DNA from: Duganella sp. sic0402
GTDB taxonomy: Bacteria; Pseudomonadota; Gammaproteobacteria; Burkholderiales; Burkholderiaceae_D
Assembly: GCF_019219065.1 (NCBI RefSeq)
Contig: NZ_JAHUWK010000009.1
Location: 124,001 to 188,000 of the forward strand
Reading direction: 5' to 3'
Length of the DNA stretch: 64,000 nucleotides
Shown here in pieces: positions 54,534 through 63,116 of this stretch. The translations under genes were made by a program, and so were the position numbers. The notes under the pieces were generated by a model. That model saw nothing but the letters and a program-made list of their open reading frames with translations, had not been told where the DNA came from and did not search any database. Every line of letters starts with the position of its first letter. Position 1 is the stretch's first letter.

Positions 54534-55436
54534 TCAGCCTTTGAGGACCAGCGCGCGGTCGTACAGCGCATTCTTCTTGCGGCCGGTGATTTGCGCGGCC
54601 AGGCCGGCTGCCTGTTTAAGCGGCAGCTCCGCCAGCAAAATCTGCAGGATACGGTCCGCCTCGGCGTCGTTTTCATCATCCGCAGGGACGGCGCCCTCCA
54701 GCAGCACGACAAATTCGCCTTTCTCGCGATGGCCGTCAGCCTTGATCCACGCTTCTGCCTCGGACAGCGGGCAGCGGTGGATTTCCTCGAACATCTTGGT
54801 CAGTTCGCGCGCAAACACCACCTGCCGGGTCGGCCCGAACGCCGCCGCCAAGGCGCTGGCGCAGTCCAGAATCCGGTGCGGCGCTTCGTAAAACACCATG
54901 GTCGCCGTCACCGAGCGCAGCGTGCCAAGGAAATTCTCGCGCTGCTTGGCCTTGGCCGGCAGGAAGCCGACAAAATAAAACTGATCATTCACCAGCCCGC
55001 TGGCCGACAGCGCCGTCACCGCCGCCGACGCCCCCGGCAGCGGCAGCACACGCAAGCCAGCCGCCCGCACCGCGTCGACAATGCGCGCGCCCGGATCGGA
55101 CACCGCCGGCGTGCCCGCATCCGACACCAGCGCGATCCGCTCACCGGCCTGTAGACGGGAAATCAACATCTGCGCCGCTTCCCGTTCATTGTGCTGATGC
55201 GCCGCGATCAAGGGCTTGTGCAGGCCGAAGCGGCCCATCAGCGTCGCCGTATTGCGCGTGTCTTCACATGCCACAGCATTGACCAGGCTCAAAACATGCA
55301 GCGCGCGCAGGCTAATATCAGTGACATTGCCGATGGGGGTCGCCACGACGTACAAGGTTGCGCTAGGATAGGTCTGATGCGCCATTTCGCCCATGACGGG
55401 CAAATTGGCTATGGAACTGGAATCGAGGTCGCTCAT
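54534..55436 (-). CDS. rsmI: 16S rRNA (cytidine-1402-2'-O)-methyltransferase
   Basis: 300 residues from ATG 55436. LYVVATPIGNVTDISLRALHVL, CEDTRNTATLMGRFG, HQHNEREAAQMLISRL and LVSDAGTPAVSDPG are diagnostic of RsmI, which methylates C1402 of 16S rRNA. ATG 55385 (MAHQTYPSATLYVV) gives a length nearer the E. coli protein and would leave room for divergent promoters; neither start has a clear ribosome binding site. Divergent from lpoA, as in E. coli yraL/yraM. Confidence 0.95.
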   Translation of the reverse strand: MSDLDSSSIANLPVMGEMAHQTYPSATLYVVATPIGNVTDISLRALHVLSLVNAVACEDTRNTATLMGRFGLHKPLIAAHQHNEREAAQMLISRLQAGERIALVSDAGTPAVSDPGARIVDAVRAAGLRVLPLPGASAAVTALSASGLVNDQFYFVGFLPAKAKQRENFLGTLRSVTATMVFYEAPHRILDCASALAAAFGPTRQVVFARELTKMFEEIHRCPLSEAEAWIKADGHREKGEFVVLLEGAVPADDENDAEADRILQILLAELPLKQAAGLAAQITGRKKNALYDRALVLKG

Positions 55437-55446
55437 TGGGGGTAGG

Positions 55447-56868
55447 ATGAAAAGTGTGAGGTTGACGCTGCTGTGCATGGGCGCCGCAGTTTTGAGTGCG
55501 TGCAGCACGCCGTTTTGCAACGCGCCGGGGGGATTGTGCTCGCCCCAGGCGGCAAACACAAGTCCGCCGCCGCAGGTCAAGCTGCTGCCGCCGCCACCGC
55601 CATTGCCCAAGCCACCACCTGAGCCGCCGCAGCCGGCGGCGGAAACCTTCGCCATCAGCTTGCCGAGCGCAGCCGAGGAAGACCGTAGCCAGCTGCCGCC
55701 ACGCGCCGAGCCGCCGGCCATCATCCGTTCAGCTGACCAGGCCGGCCAGGACAGCCAGCCGTCCACGGCGCCGGTGCGCATCGGCCTGCTGCTGCCGCTG
55801 CGTTCGGAAACCCTGGGCGCCGCTGCCGATTCGGTGCGCGCCGGCTTCATGGCCGCATGGGAACGCGACCGCGCCAACATCAGCGTCACCGTGCTGGAAA
55901 CCGGCGACGTGCCGCAGGATATTCTGTCCGCCTACGCCCGCGCCTTGCAGGAGCAAGACATCGTGGTCGGCCCGCTGTCGCGCTCGGCCGTGGCCACCAT
56001 CGCCGCCAGTCCGCTGCTCAGCAAGCCGACCATCGCGCTGAATTATCCGGAAGGCCACGGCCAGCCGGGCGCAGCGCCACTGCCGCCATCCATGCTGGCA
56101 ATCGGCCTGTCGATCGAGGAAGAGGCGCGCCAGGTGGCGCAATGGGCAGCGGGCGAGCAGCCGGACGGCGGCGCGGTGGTACTCACCACCAATTCGTCCT
56201 GGCAGCGCCGGGTGGCCAGCGCCTTCGCCGCCGAATGGCAACGGCTGGGCCGGCCGGTGCGCGTGGTCGAACTGAACGCGCCGGACAGCTATCTCAGCGA
56301 TCCGGACCTGGTACAGCTGCGCGCCAATCTGCGCCAGAACCTGCCCGGCCTGCTGTTCTCGGCCATGGGCGCCGACCAGACGCGCCAGCTGCGCATTGCG
56401 CTCGGCAGCGCCGTCAGCGCCGAGCCGACCAATCCGATCTTCAGCACCGCCGACGCCATGCCGCCGCCACCGCCAGCCGCGCCCAGCGAGCAATTCAGCA
56501 GCCTGCCGCTGTACGGCACCTCGGCGCTGAATCCGGGCGCCGGCGCCGGTTTTCCGACCCAGGACCTGGAAGGCGTGCGCCTGCTCGACCTGCCATGGCA
56601 GGTGCAGCGCGACCATCCGGCGGTGATGGTCTACCCGCGTCCGCTGCAAGCCGGGGTCGGTGGCGCCGACATGTCGCGCCTGTACGCGCTGGGCATCGAC
56701 GCCTTCCGCGTGGCGCGTGAAATCGGCCGCCACCCGGTCGGCCGCTTCCAGCTGGATGGCGTGACCGGCAAGCTGAGCATCGATTTCGGCCAGGGTCCGG
56801 CCCGCTTCGAGCGGGTGGAGCCGTCGGCGGTCTACAAAAACGGCGCACCGGAAGCGCTGGCCCAATGA
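55447..56868 (+). CDS. lpoA: Penicillin-binding protein activator LpoA-like lipoprotein
   Basis: 473 residues. Lipobox LSAC (Cys19), a strongly proline-rich linker (about 35-65), then a periplasmic-binding-protein-like LppC domain (RIGLLLPLRSETLGAAADSVRAGFMAAW, DIVVGPLSRSAVATIA, LPLYGTSALNPG, LYALGIDAFRVAREI). It is shorter than E. coli LpoA because the N-terminal TPR domain is absent. LpoA activates PBP1a in peptidoglycan synthesis; the PBP-activating role of this shorter form is inferred. Confidence 0.9.
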   Translation: MKSVRLTLLCMGAAVLSACSTPFCNAPGGLCSPQAANTSPPPQVKLLPPPPPLPKPPPEPPQPAAETFAISLPSAAEEDRSQLPPRAEPPAIIRSADQAGQDSQPSTAPVRIGLLLPLRSETLGAAADSVRAGFMAAWERDRANISVTVLETGDVPQDILSAYARALQEQDIVVGPLSRSAVATIAASPLLSKPTIALNYPEGHGQPGAAPLPPSMLAIGLSIEEEARQVAQWAAGEQPDGGAVVLTTNSSWQRRVASAFAAEWQRLGRPVRVVELNAPDSYLSDPDLVQLRANLRQNLPGLLFSAMGADQTRQLRIALGSAVSAEPTNPIFSTADAMPPPPPAAPSEQFSSLPLYGTSALNPGAGAGFPTQDLEGVRLLDLPWQVQRDHPAVMVYPRPLQAGVGGADMSRLYALGIDAFRVAREIGRHPVGRFQLDGVTGKLSIDFGQGPARFERVEPSAVYKNGAPEALAQ

Positions 56869-56875
56869 GGACGCC

Positions 56876-57226
56876 ATGCCGCGCACCCCACAGCAGCGGC
56901 TGGGCCGTCAGGGCGAGGAGCGCGCGCTGGCCCATCTCCTCGCCCACGGCCTGACGCTGCTGGAGCGCAATTTCCTGTGTAAATCGGGAGAAATCGACCT
57001 CATCATGCAAGATGGGCCGGTGCTGGTGTTTGTCGAAGTGCGCCGCCGCGCCAGCATGAAATTCGGCGGCGCGGTGTATAGCGTCACCCCGGCCAAGCAG
57101 CAGCGCCTGTTCCGCGCGGCGCAATATTATCTTTTACGCCACAAAATTCCCCCGCCGTGCCGCTTCGATCTGGTGGCCATCGACGAGGAAAAGTTATCAT
57201 GGATACAAAACGCACTGGAGATGTAA
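56876..57226 (+). CDS. yraN: YraN/UPF0102 nuclease-fold protein
   Basis: 116 residues. GRQGEERALAHLLAHGLTLLERNFLCKSGEIDLIMQDG-type pattern with VFVEVRRR, the restriction-endonuclease-like fold of UPF0102 (catalytic-type residues E, D, E-x-R). The role is unresolved. Seven nucleotides behind lpoA in the conserved lpoA-yraN-diaA-dolP order. Confidence 0.93.
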   Translation: MPRTPQQRLGRQGEERALAHLLAHGLTLLERNFLCKSGEIDLIMQDGPVLVFVEVRRRASMKFGGAVYSVTPAKQQRLFRAAQYYLLRHKIPPPCRFDLVAIDEEKLSWIQNALEM

Positions 57227-57242
57227 GCATTTTTAACAGCGC

Positions 57243-57274
57243 TTGTCCGGTCTGGCGGACGACTGCACTATAAT
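57243..57274 (+). promoter_or_regulatory. Probable diaA promoter
   Basis: A consensus -10 TATAAT (57269-57274) lies only 9 nt before the diaA ATG; TTGTCC at 57243 is a -35 candidate with a long 20-nt spacer. GTCCG-N6-CGGAC (57245-57260) is an inverted repeat in the spacer. The expected transcript would have almost no leader. Confidence 0.5.
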
Positions 57275-57283
57275 CATCACACT

Positions 57284-57880
57284 ATGACTAATCAACGCAT
57301 CCTGGCGCACTTCCACGAAAGTGCCGAAACTAAAATCCAGTCCGCCACCGTCCTCGCACCGCATATTGCGCAAGCGATTGAGATGATGTTTGCGGCTTTG
57401 TCCAACGGCAACAAGATTCTGGTCTGCGGCAACGGTGGTTCGGCCGCCGACTCGCAGCACTTTGCTGCCGAGCTGGTGGGGCGCTTTGAACGCGAGCGTT
57501 TCCCGCTGCCGGCCATGGCGCTGACCACTGACACGTCGATCCTGACGGCAGTGGCCAACGACTATAGCTACCGCGAGATTTTCTCGAAGCAGGTGCAGGC
57601 TTTCGGCCAGGCCGGCGACATCCTGATGGCGTTTTCGACCTCGGGCAATTCGGCCAACGTGATGGCGGCAATTGAAGCGGCGCTGGAACGCGAAATGCGC
57701 GTGGTAGCCCTGACCGGCAAAGGCGGCGGCGCCATCGGCAAGATGCTGACCGACGCCGATGTACACATCTGCGTACCGGCCGACCGTACTGCCCGTATCC
57801 AGGAAGTCCACCTGGTCACCATCCATGCTATTTGCGACGGCATCGACGTCGCCCTGTTCGGAGGAGATGTGAATGAGTAA
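57284..57880 (+). CDS. diaA: DiaA/GmhA-like SIS-domain protein
   Basis: 198 residues with one SIS domain: KILVCGNGGSAADSQHFAAELVGRFERER, ALTTDTSILTAVANDYSY and FSTSGNSANVMAAIEAAL. The family includes phosphoheptose isomerase (GmhA) and DiaA, the DnaA-binding initiation factor. Gene order rsmI/lpoA-yraN-x-dolP is that of diaA in E. coli, so that name is preferred; isomerase activity cannot be excluded. No ribosome binding site is seen. Overlaps dolP by 8 nt. Confidence 0.88.
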   Translation: MTNQRILAHFHESAETKIQSATVLAPHIAQAIEMMFAALSNGNKILVCGNGGSAADSQHFAAELVGRFERERFPLPAMALTTDTSILTAVANDYSYREIFSKQVQAFGQAGDILMAFSTSGNSANVMAAIEAALEREMRVVALTGKGGGAIGKMLTDADVHICVPADRTARIQEVHLVTIHAICDGIDVALFGGDVNE

Positions 57881-58553
57881 ATCCAGCGCTATCTGGAAAA
57901 AAGTACAACGTCCGCTGGCCCTGAGCGTGCTGTGCGGCGCCATGCTGGCGTCCCTGTCGGGCTGTGTCGCGCTGGTCGCGGGCGGTGCGATTTCCGGTAC
58001 GCTGGCGGCCTCCGACCGCCGCACCTTTGGTGCGCAGACGGAAGACCGTGCGATTGAAGTCAAGGGTGGCATCAAGATCAACAACGTCGGCGGCAACGCC
58101 GCGCACGTCAACATCAACAGCTTCAACCGCCGCGCGCTGCTGACCGGCGAAGTCCGCGATGAAGCCATGAAAGCGCAGATCGAACGCGAAGTCCGCGGCA
58201 TCGAAGGCGTGATCGACGTCATCAACGAGCTGGAAATCGCCGGTCCGGCAAGCTACACCTCGCGCTCCAGCGACACCATCATCACCACCAAAGTGAAGGC
58301 CAGCCTGGTCGACGCCAAGGACATTTCGGCCAACTCCTACCAGGTGGTAACGGAACGCGGCGTGGTCTACCTGCAGGGCCGCGTGACGCAGCGCGAAGGC
58401 CAGATCGGCGCCGACATCGCACGCGGCGTCAGCGGCGTGATGAAAGTGGTCAAGGTATTCGAGTACATCTCGGAAGACGAGTGGAAGTCGTACCAGCCGC
58501 AGCCTGCCGGCGCTGGCGCTGGCAACACCGGCAATAGCACGAGCAATCCATGA
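57873..58553 (+). CDS. dolP: BON-domain outer membrane lipoprotein
   Basis: 226 residues. Lipobox LSGC (Cys31), then two BON domains (NINSFNRRALLTGEVRDEAMKAQIEREV and TTKVKASLVDAKDISANSYQVVTERGVVYLQGRVTQRE). Matches DolP/YraP, which supports outer membrane integrity and division-site processes. C-terminal Gly/Asn/Ser tail. The start overlaps diaA and the stop overlaps the thioredoxin-like gene, a tightly coupled series. Confidence 0.93.
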   Translation: MSKSSAIWKKVQRPLALSVLCGAMLASLSGCVALVAGGAISGTLAASDRRTFGAQTEDRAIEVKGGIKINNVGGNAAHVNINSFNRRALLTGEVRDEAMKAQIEREVRGIEGVIDVINELEIAGPASYTSRSSDTIITTKVKASLVDAKDISANSYQVVTERGVVYLQGRVTQREGQIGADIARGVSGVMKVVKVFEYISEDEWKSYQPQPAGAGAGNTGNSTSNP

Positions 58554-59062
58554 GTACCTCCTCGCGCGGCTGGATCAAACCGGTGATCGCCGCTGTGGCG
58601 GTTGCCGCCATCGGCGTCGGCGCTTACGCCACGGTATCCAAGCGCGAGGTGGCGCCGCAGCTCACCTTCCTCAGCATCAAGGGCGACAAGATCACGCCGG
58701 AGAGCCTGCAGGGCAAGGTGGTGATGGTGAACTTCTGGGCTACCGATTGCGCCACCTGCATCAAGGAGATGCCGGACATGGTCGCCACCTACAACAAGTT
58801 CAAGCCACAGGGCCTGGAATTCGTTGCCGTGGCGATGCGCCACGACCGCCCTGACTACGTGATCAACTATACCGAAACGCGCCAGCTGCCATTTAAAGTG
58901 GCGCTGGACGTCGACGGCTCGGCCGCCAAGGCCTACGGCAATGTGTCGATGACGCCGACCACCTTCGTCATCGGCAAGGACGGCAAAATCCTCAAGCGCT
59001 ACCTGGGCGAGCCGGACTTCCCGGCGCTGCACAAACTGCTGGACGCATCGCTGAAAGGCTGA
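58550..59062 (+). CDS. TlpA-family membrane-anchored thioredoxin-like protein
   Basis: 170 residues. An N-terminal membrane anchor (KPVIAAVAVAAIGVGAYAT) is followed by a periplasmic redoxin domain: VVMVNFWATDCATCIKEMPDM with the redox pair C-A-T-C, and MTPTTFVIGKDGKILKRYLGE with the cis-proline. Such proteins reduce periplasmic disulfides, for example in cytochrome maturation. Its ATG overlaps the dolP stop (ATGA). Confidence 0.9.
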   Translation: MSTSSRGWIKPVIAAVAVAAIGVGAYATVSKREVAPQLTFLSIKGDKITPESLQGKVVMVNFWATDCATCIKEMPDMVATYNKFKPQGLEFVAVAMRHDRPDYVINYTETRQLPFKVALDVDGSAAKAYGNVSMTPTTFVIGKDGKILKRYLGEPDFPALHKLLDASLKG

Positions 59063-59068
59063 GCGTCC

Positions 59069-60208
59069 ATGCAGGCGGCATGGCATGACAAGCTGACGCT
59101 GCTGCTGGAATCCACCGGCGACGGCATGTTCGGCGTCGATCTCGACGGCCGCTGCACCTTCATCAACCGCGCCGGCGCCGAGATTCTCGGCTACAGCACC
59201 GCGCAGGTGCTGGGCCAGAACATGCATGACCTGATCCACCATTCCCATCCCGACGGCAGCCATTACGAAGAGCAGCAATGTCCGATCTTCCTGGCCTTCC
59301 GCACTGGCCGTCCGTGCCGCAACGACCAGGAAGTGTTCTGGCGTGCCAACGGCAGCCGCTTCAACGCCGAATACTCGTCGCACCCGGTGATCGACCAGGG
59401 CGAGGTGCGCGGCGCCGTCATCACCTTCACCGACATTACGCAGCGCAAGCAGACCGAGGAAGCGCTGGCGCGCGCGCGGCTGGAGCTGGAACAGCGCGTG
59501 GCCGAGCGCACCGCCGAGCTGTCGCAGGCGCTGCTGCAACTACGGCAGCTGTCGGCACACACCGAAGCGGTGCGCGAGCAGGAACGCAAGCGCATCGCGC
59601 GCGAAATCCACGATGAACTGGGCAGCCTGCTGGTGGCGCTGAAATTCGACGTCAACTGGATCGCCCGCCGCGTCACCGACCGCGAACCGGTGGCTGACAA
59701 GTGCCAGACCATGAACCGCCTGATCGAACGCGCGGTGGAGGATGTCGGCCGCATCATCACCGACCTGCGGCCCAGCATCCTCGATCACCAGGGACTGTTG
59801 GCGGCGCTGGAATGGCAGTTGCAGGAGTTTGCCGACGCCACCGAAATCGACTGCGACACCGACATCGCCGCCGCGCCCGATGCGCCGGCCCCGGAAGCGC
59901 AGCAGGCCACCGCCGTGTTCCGCATCTTCCAGGAGATGCTGAGCAATGTGGCGCGCCATGCCGGGGCGACGGCGGTGCGCATCCGCATCCACCTGCTGCC
60001 GCATGAATTGCAGATGGAGGTGGCCGACAATGGGGTTGGTGTAGACGCGAGCGCGCCTGCCGCACGCCTCAGCGACCAGGACTCTTACGGCGTGATGGGC
60101 ATGCGCGAACGCGCGCTGCATTTCGGCGGTGCGCTGGACATCGCGCGGGGCGACGACGGGGTGGGTACGCGCGTGCGCCTGACCATGCCGCTGAGGAGCA
60201 CCGCATGA
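59069..60208 (+). CDS. PAS sensor histidine kinase, NarL/UhpB type
   Basis: 379 residues, no membrane helix. PAS domain at about 5-130 (LESTGDGMFGVDLDGRCTFINRAGAEILGY, ending VITFTDITQRKQ), coiled coil, then HisKA_3 with the phospho-site in RIAREIHDELGSLLVALK near residue 180, and HATPase_c with VADNGVGVD and YGVMGMRERA. The overlap with the following regulator (ATGA) marks a two-component pair. Signal unknown; the neighbouring cyanate/nitrate genes are a possible target. Confidence 0.92.
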   Translation: MQAAWHDKLTLLLESTGDGMFGVDLDGRCTFINRAGAEILGYSTAQVLGQNMHDLIHHSHPDGSHYEEQQCPIFLAFRTGRPCRNDQEVFWRANGSRFNAEYSSHPVIDQGEVRGAVITFTDITQRKQTEEALARARLELEQRVAERTAELSQALLQLRQLSAHTEAVREQERKRIAREIHDELGSLLVALKFDVNWIARRVTDREPVADKCQTMNRLIERAVEDVGRIITDLRPSILDHQGLLAALEWQLQEFADATEIDCDTDIAAAPDAPAPEAQQATAVFRIFQEMLSNVARHAGATAVRIRIHLLPHELQMEVADNGVGVDASAPAARLSDQDSYGVMGMRERALHFGGALDIARGDDGVGTRVRLTMPLRSTA

Positions 60209-60804
60209 TCCGCGTGCTGCTGTGCGACGACCACCGCGTGGTACGCGAAGGCCTGAAGCAGATCCTGGCCGATGCCGGCGATATCGAGGTGGCCGGCGAG
60301 TGCGCCGACGGCCCGGAGGCGCTGCGCCAGGCCGGCATCCAGGCCATCGACATGGTGCTGCTGGATATTGCGCTGCCCTTGCAGGACGGGCTGGAGGTAT
60401 TGGCGGAACTGAAGCGCCGCGCACCGCGCCTGCCGGTGCTGATGCTGTCCACCTATCCGGAAAAACAGTACGCGCTGCGCTGCTACAAGCTGGGTGCGGC
60501 CGGCTACCTGAATAAAAGCGTCGATGCCGACGAGCTGCTGGCGGCCATCCGCCTGATCGCCAACGGCGGTTCGCTCGCGCCGGGCAACGCGCCCAAGCTG
60601 CCGCACGAAACGCTGTCGCAGCGCGAATATCAAGTCTTTGAGGCCATCGCCGCCGGCCGCAGCGTGGGGCAGATTGCACTGGAATTGGGCGTCAGCTCCA
60701 ACACAGTGAGCACTTATCGTGCGCGCATCCTGGAAAAGACCGGCGCCAGCAACGACGTCGGCATCGCCCTGTACGCCGTGCAGCACCAGCTGATTCAGTT
60801 GTGA
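60205..60804 (+). CDS. NarL/FixJ-family response regulator
   Basis: 199 residues. Receiver with VLLCDDHRVVREGLKQIL, phospho-Asp in DMVLLDIALPLQDG and lysine in GYLNKSVDADELL; LuxR-type helix-turn-helix with LSQREYQVFEAIAAGRSVGQIALELGVSSNTVSTYRARIL. Overlaps the kinase by 4 nt. Directly upstream of the cyanate-type operon. Confidence 0.94.
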   Translation: MIRVLLCDDHRVVREGLKQILADAGDIEVAGECADGPEALRQAGIQAIDMVLLDIALPLQDGLEVLAELKRRAPRLPVLMLSTYPEKQYALRCYKLGAAGYLNKSVDADELLAAIRLIANGGSLAPGNAPKLPHETLSQREYQVFEAIAAGRSVGQIALELGVSSNTVSTYRARILEKTGASNDVGIALYAVQHQLIQL

Positions 60805-60835
60805 TGTAGGGCCAGCACTACAGCGCGCAGGCGGG

Positions 60836-60850
60836 TGGCCCGGCGCTTGC
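60836..60850 (+). promoter_or_regulatory. Sigma-54 promoter of the cyanate/nitrate-type operon
   Basis: TGGC-CCGGCGC-TTGC: the -24 and -12 elements have the exact 7-nt separation of the TGGCACG-N4-TTGC consensus, with one mismatch. It lies 35 nt before the ATG at 60886 with AAGGAG in the leader. TGTAG-N8-CTACA at 60805-60822 is an inverted repeat just upstream. Confidence 0.75.
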
Positions 60851-60885
60851 GAGCATGATCGACATCACCACTCAAGGAGTAGTCC

Positions 60886-62259
60886 ATGTCGATCTTCCGT
60901 CCCTATGACGCCGACCGTCCGGCCCTGGCTTGCGGCTGCGGACGCCACGCCAGCGCCGCCGAACACGCGGCAGACGCAACCGCCTCCGTCGAACAACTGA
61001 GTAACGACGTGGTTGAAGAATCGCTGCTGCGCGCCATGTTCCCCAAAGCGCAGCAACGCCGTGATTTCCTGCGCGCGGTCGGCGCCAACACCGCGCGCGC
61101 CGCCATCGCCAGCCTGCTGCCGATGAGCGCGATGCAGGCGATGGCCCAGGAAACCAGCGGCGCCAATGGCGCGCTGGAGAAAAAGGATCTGAAGGTCGGC
61201 TTCATCGCCATCACCTGCGCGGCGCCGCTGATCATGGCCGATCCGCTGGGTTTCTACCGCAAGCAGGGCCTCAACGTCACGCTCAACAAAACCGCCGGCT
61301 GGGCGCTGATACGCGACAAGATCATCAACAAGGAACACGACGCGTCGCACTTCCTGTCGCCGATGCCGCTGGCGATGTCGCTGGGACTGGGCGGCGCTGC
61401 GCCGCAGCCAACGCGCATTGCCACCATCCAGAACGTCAACGGCCAGGCCATCACGCTGCACCTCAAGCACAAGGACAAGCGCGATCCGAAGCAGTGGAAG
61501 GGCTTCAAGCTGGCCATTCCGTTTGAGTACTCGATGCACAACTACCTGCTGCGCTACTACCTGGCGGAACACGGCCTTGATCCGGACCGCGACGTGCAGC
61601 TACGCGTCACGCCGCCGCCGGAGATGGTGGCCAATCTGCGCGCTGGGAATATCGACGGCTTCCTCGGCCCCGATCCGTTCAACCAGCGCGCCGTGTACGA
61701 CGAGGTGGGCTTCATCCATCTCCTGTCGAAGGAAATCTGGGACGGCCATCCGTGCTGCGCTTTCGGCGCACCGGACGACTTCGTGCGCCAGAATCCAAAC
61801 ACCTTCGCCGCGCTGTTCCGCGCCGTGCTGACCGCCGCCGCCATGGCCAACGATCCGCAGCACCGCGCACTGGTGGCCAAGGTGATTTCACCGGCTGCTT
61901 ACCTGAACCAGCCGGAGACGGTGGTTACGCAAGTCCTGACCGGCAAGTTCGCTGATGGCCTGGGCAATGTGCGCAACGTACCGACCCGCGCCGGCTTCGA
62001 TCCGGTGCCATGGCACTCGATGGGCGTGTGGATACTGACGCAGATGAAGCGCTGGGGCTATATCAAGGAGGATATCGATTACAAGGCCATCACCGAAAAA
62101 GTGCTGCTGCTGACCGACGCCAAGAAGCATATGAAGGAGCTGGGCCAGCCAGTGCCGCAAGGCGTCAACAAGCCGATTACCGTGATGGGCAAGGTATTCG
62201 ATCCGGCCAAGCCGGCGGCGTATGCCGACAGCTTCGCCATCAAGCGGAGCAGCCGCTGA
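60886..62259 (+). CDS. NrtA/CynA-type substrate-binding protein of an ABC transporter
   Basis: 457 residues. A long N-terminal region contains a Cys-rich CGCG and a twin-arginine-like signal (QQRRDFLRAVGANTARAAIASLL), then a NrtA/CmpA-type binding domain (KVGFIAITCAAPLIMADPLGFYRKQGL, LAIPFEYSMHNYLLRYYLAEHGL, FLGPDPFNQRAVYDEVGFIHLLSKEIW, GHPCCAFGAP). The family binds nitrate, bicarbonate or cyanate; the cyanase gene three genes on favours cyanate. First gene behind a sigma-54 promoter; stop overlaps the permease start. Confidence 0.9.
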   Translation: MSIFRPYDADRPALACGCGRHASAAEHAADATASVEQLSNDVVEESLLRAMFPKAQQRRDFLRAVGANTARAAIASLLPMSAMQAMAQETSGANGALEKKDLKVGFIAITCAAPLIMADPLGFYRKQGLNVTLNKTAGWALIRDKIINKEHDASHFLSPMPLAMSLGLGGAAPQPTRIATIQNVNGQAITLHLKHKDKRDPKQWKGFKLAIPFEYSMHNYLLRYYLAEHGLDPDRDVQLRVTPPPEMVANLRAGNIDGFLGPDPFNQRAVYDEVGFIHLLSKEIWDGHPCCAFGAPDDFVRQNPNTFAALFRAVLTAAAMANDPQHRALVAKVISPAAYLNQPETVVTQVLTGKFADGLGNVRNVPTRAGFDPVPWHSMGVWILTQMKRWGYIKEDIDYKAITEKVLLLTDAKKHMKELGQPVPQGVNKPITVMGKVFDPAKPAAYADSFAIKRSSR

Positions 62260-63116
62260 TGCGCGCTTCGCTGAATCTGCGCGCGGCGCTGGTGTCGCTG
62301 CTGCTGTTGCTGCTGGTGGTCGGCGCGTGGCACCTCGCCACCTTGCCGACCACGGCGCCCGCCAGTGCTGTCTCCGCAGCCGATGCGGAATACGCTGCGC
62401 TGATGGGCAAGAGTGTCGAGGCGCCGAAAAGCAGTGGCGGCTTCCCCACGCCGCTGGAATTCGCCCGCGCAGCCGCCGGCCATCTCGCCCACCCGTTCTA
62501 CGATAACGGCCCGAACGACAAGGGCATTGGCATCCAGCTCGGCTACTCGCTGGCGCGGGTCGGCGTCGGCTTCCTGCTGGCCGCGCTGGTGGCGATCCCG
62601 GTCGGCTTTGTGCTCGGCATGTCGCCGCTGATGCAGCGTGCGCTGAATCCCTATGTACAGATCCTCAAGCCCATCTCGCCGCTGGCATGGATGCCGCTGG
62701 CGCTGTACACCATCAAGGATTCTTCGCTGTCCGGCATGTTCGTCATCTTCATCTGCGCACTGTGGCCGATGCTGATGAACACCGCCTTCGGCGTCGCCTC
62801 GGTGCGGCGCGACTGGCTCAACGTCGCGCGCACGCTGGAAGTAGGGCCGCTGCGCACCGCGCGCCGCGTGATCCTGCCGGCCGCCGCGCCCACCATCCTG
62901 ACCGGCATGCGCATCTCGATGGGCATCGCCTGGCTGGTGATCGTCGCGGCCGAAATGCTGGTGGGCGGCACCGGCATCGGCTACTTCGTGTGGAATGAAT
63001 GGAACAACCTGTCGCTGACCAGCGTGCTGTTCGCCATCGTCCTGATCGGCGTGGTGGGCATGCTGCTGGACCTGGCGTTGGGACGACTGCAAAAAATGGT
63101 GACCTATGTCGAATAA
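62259..63116 (+). CDS. NrtB/CynB-type ABC transporter permease
   Basis: 285 residues with about six to seven membrane segments and the EAA-type loop (RTLEVGPLRTARRVILPAAAPTILTGMRISMGIAWLVIVAAEML). The ATG overlaps the preceding stop (TGATG). Forms the membrane part of the putative cyanate/nitrate importer. Overlaps the ATPase gene by 11 nt. Confidence 0.92.
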   Translation: MRASLNLRAALVSLLLLLLVVGAWHLATLPTTAPASAVSAADAEYAALMGKSVEAPKSSGGFPTPLEFARAAAGHLAHPFYDNGPNDKGIGIQLGYSLARVGVGFLLAALVAIPVGFVLGMSPLMQRALNPYVQILKPISPLAWMPLALYTIKDSSLSGMFVIFICALWPMLMNTAFGVASVRRDWLNVARTLEVGPLRTARRVILPAAAPTILTGMRISMGIAWLVIVAAEMLVGGTGIGYFVWNEWNNLSLTSVLFAIVLIGVVGMLLDLALGRLQKMVTYVE

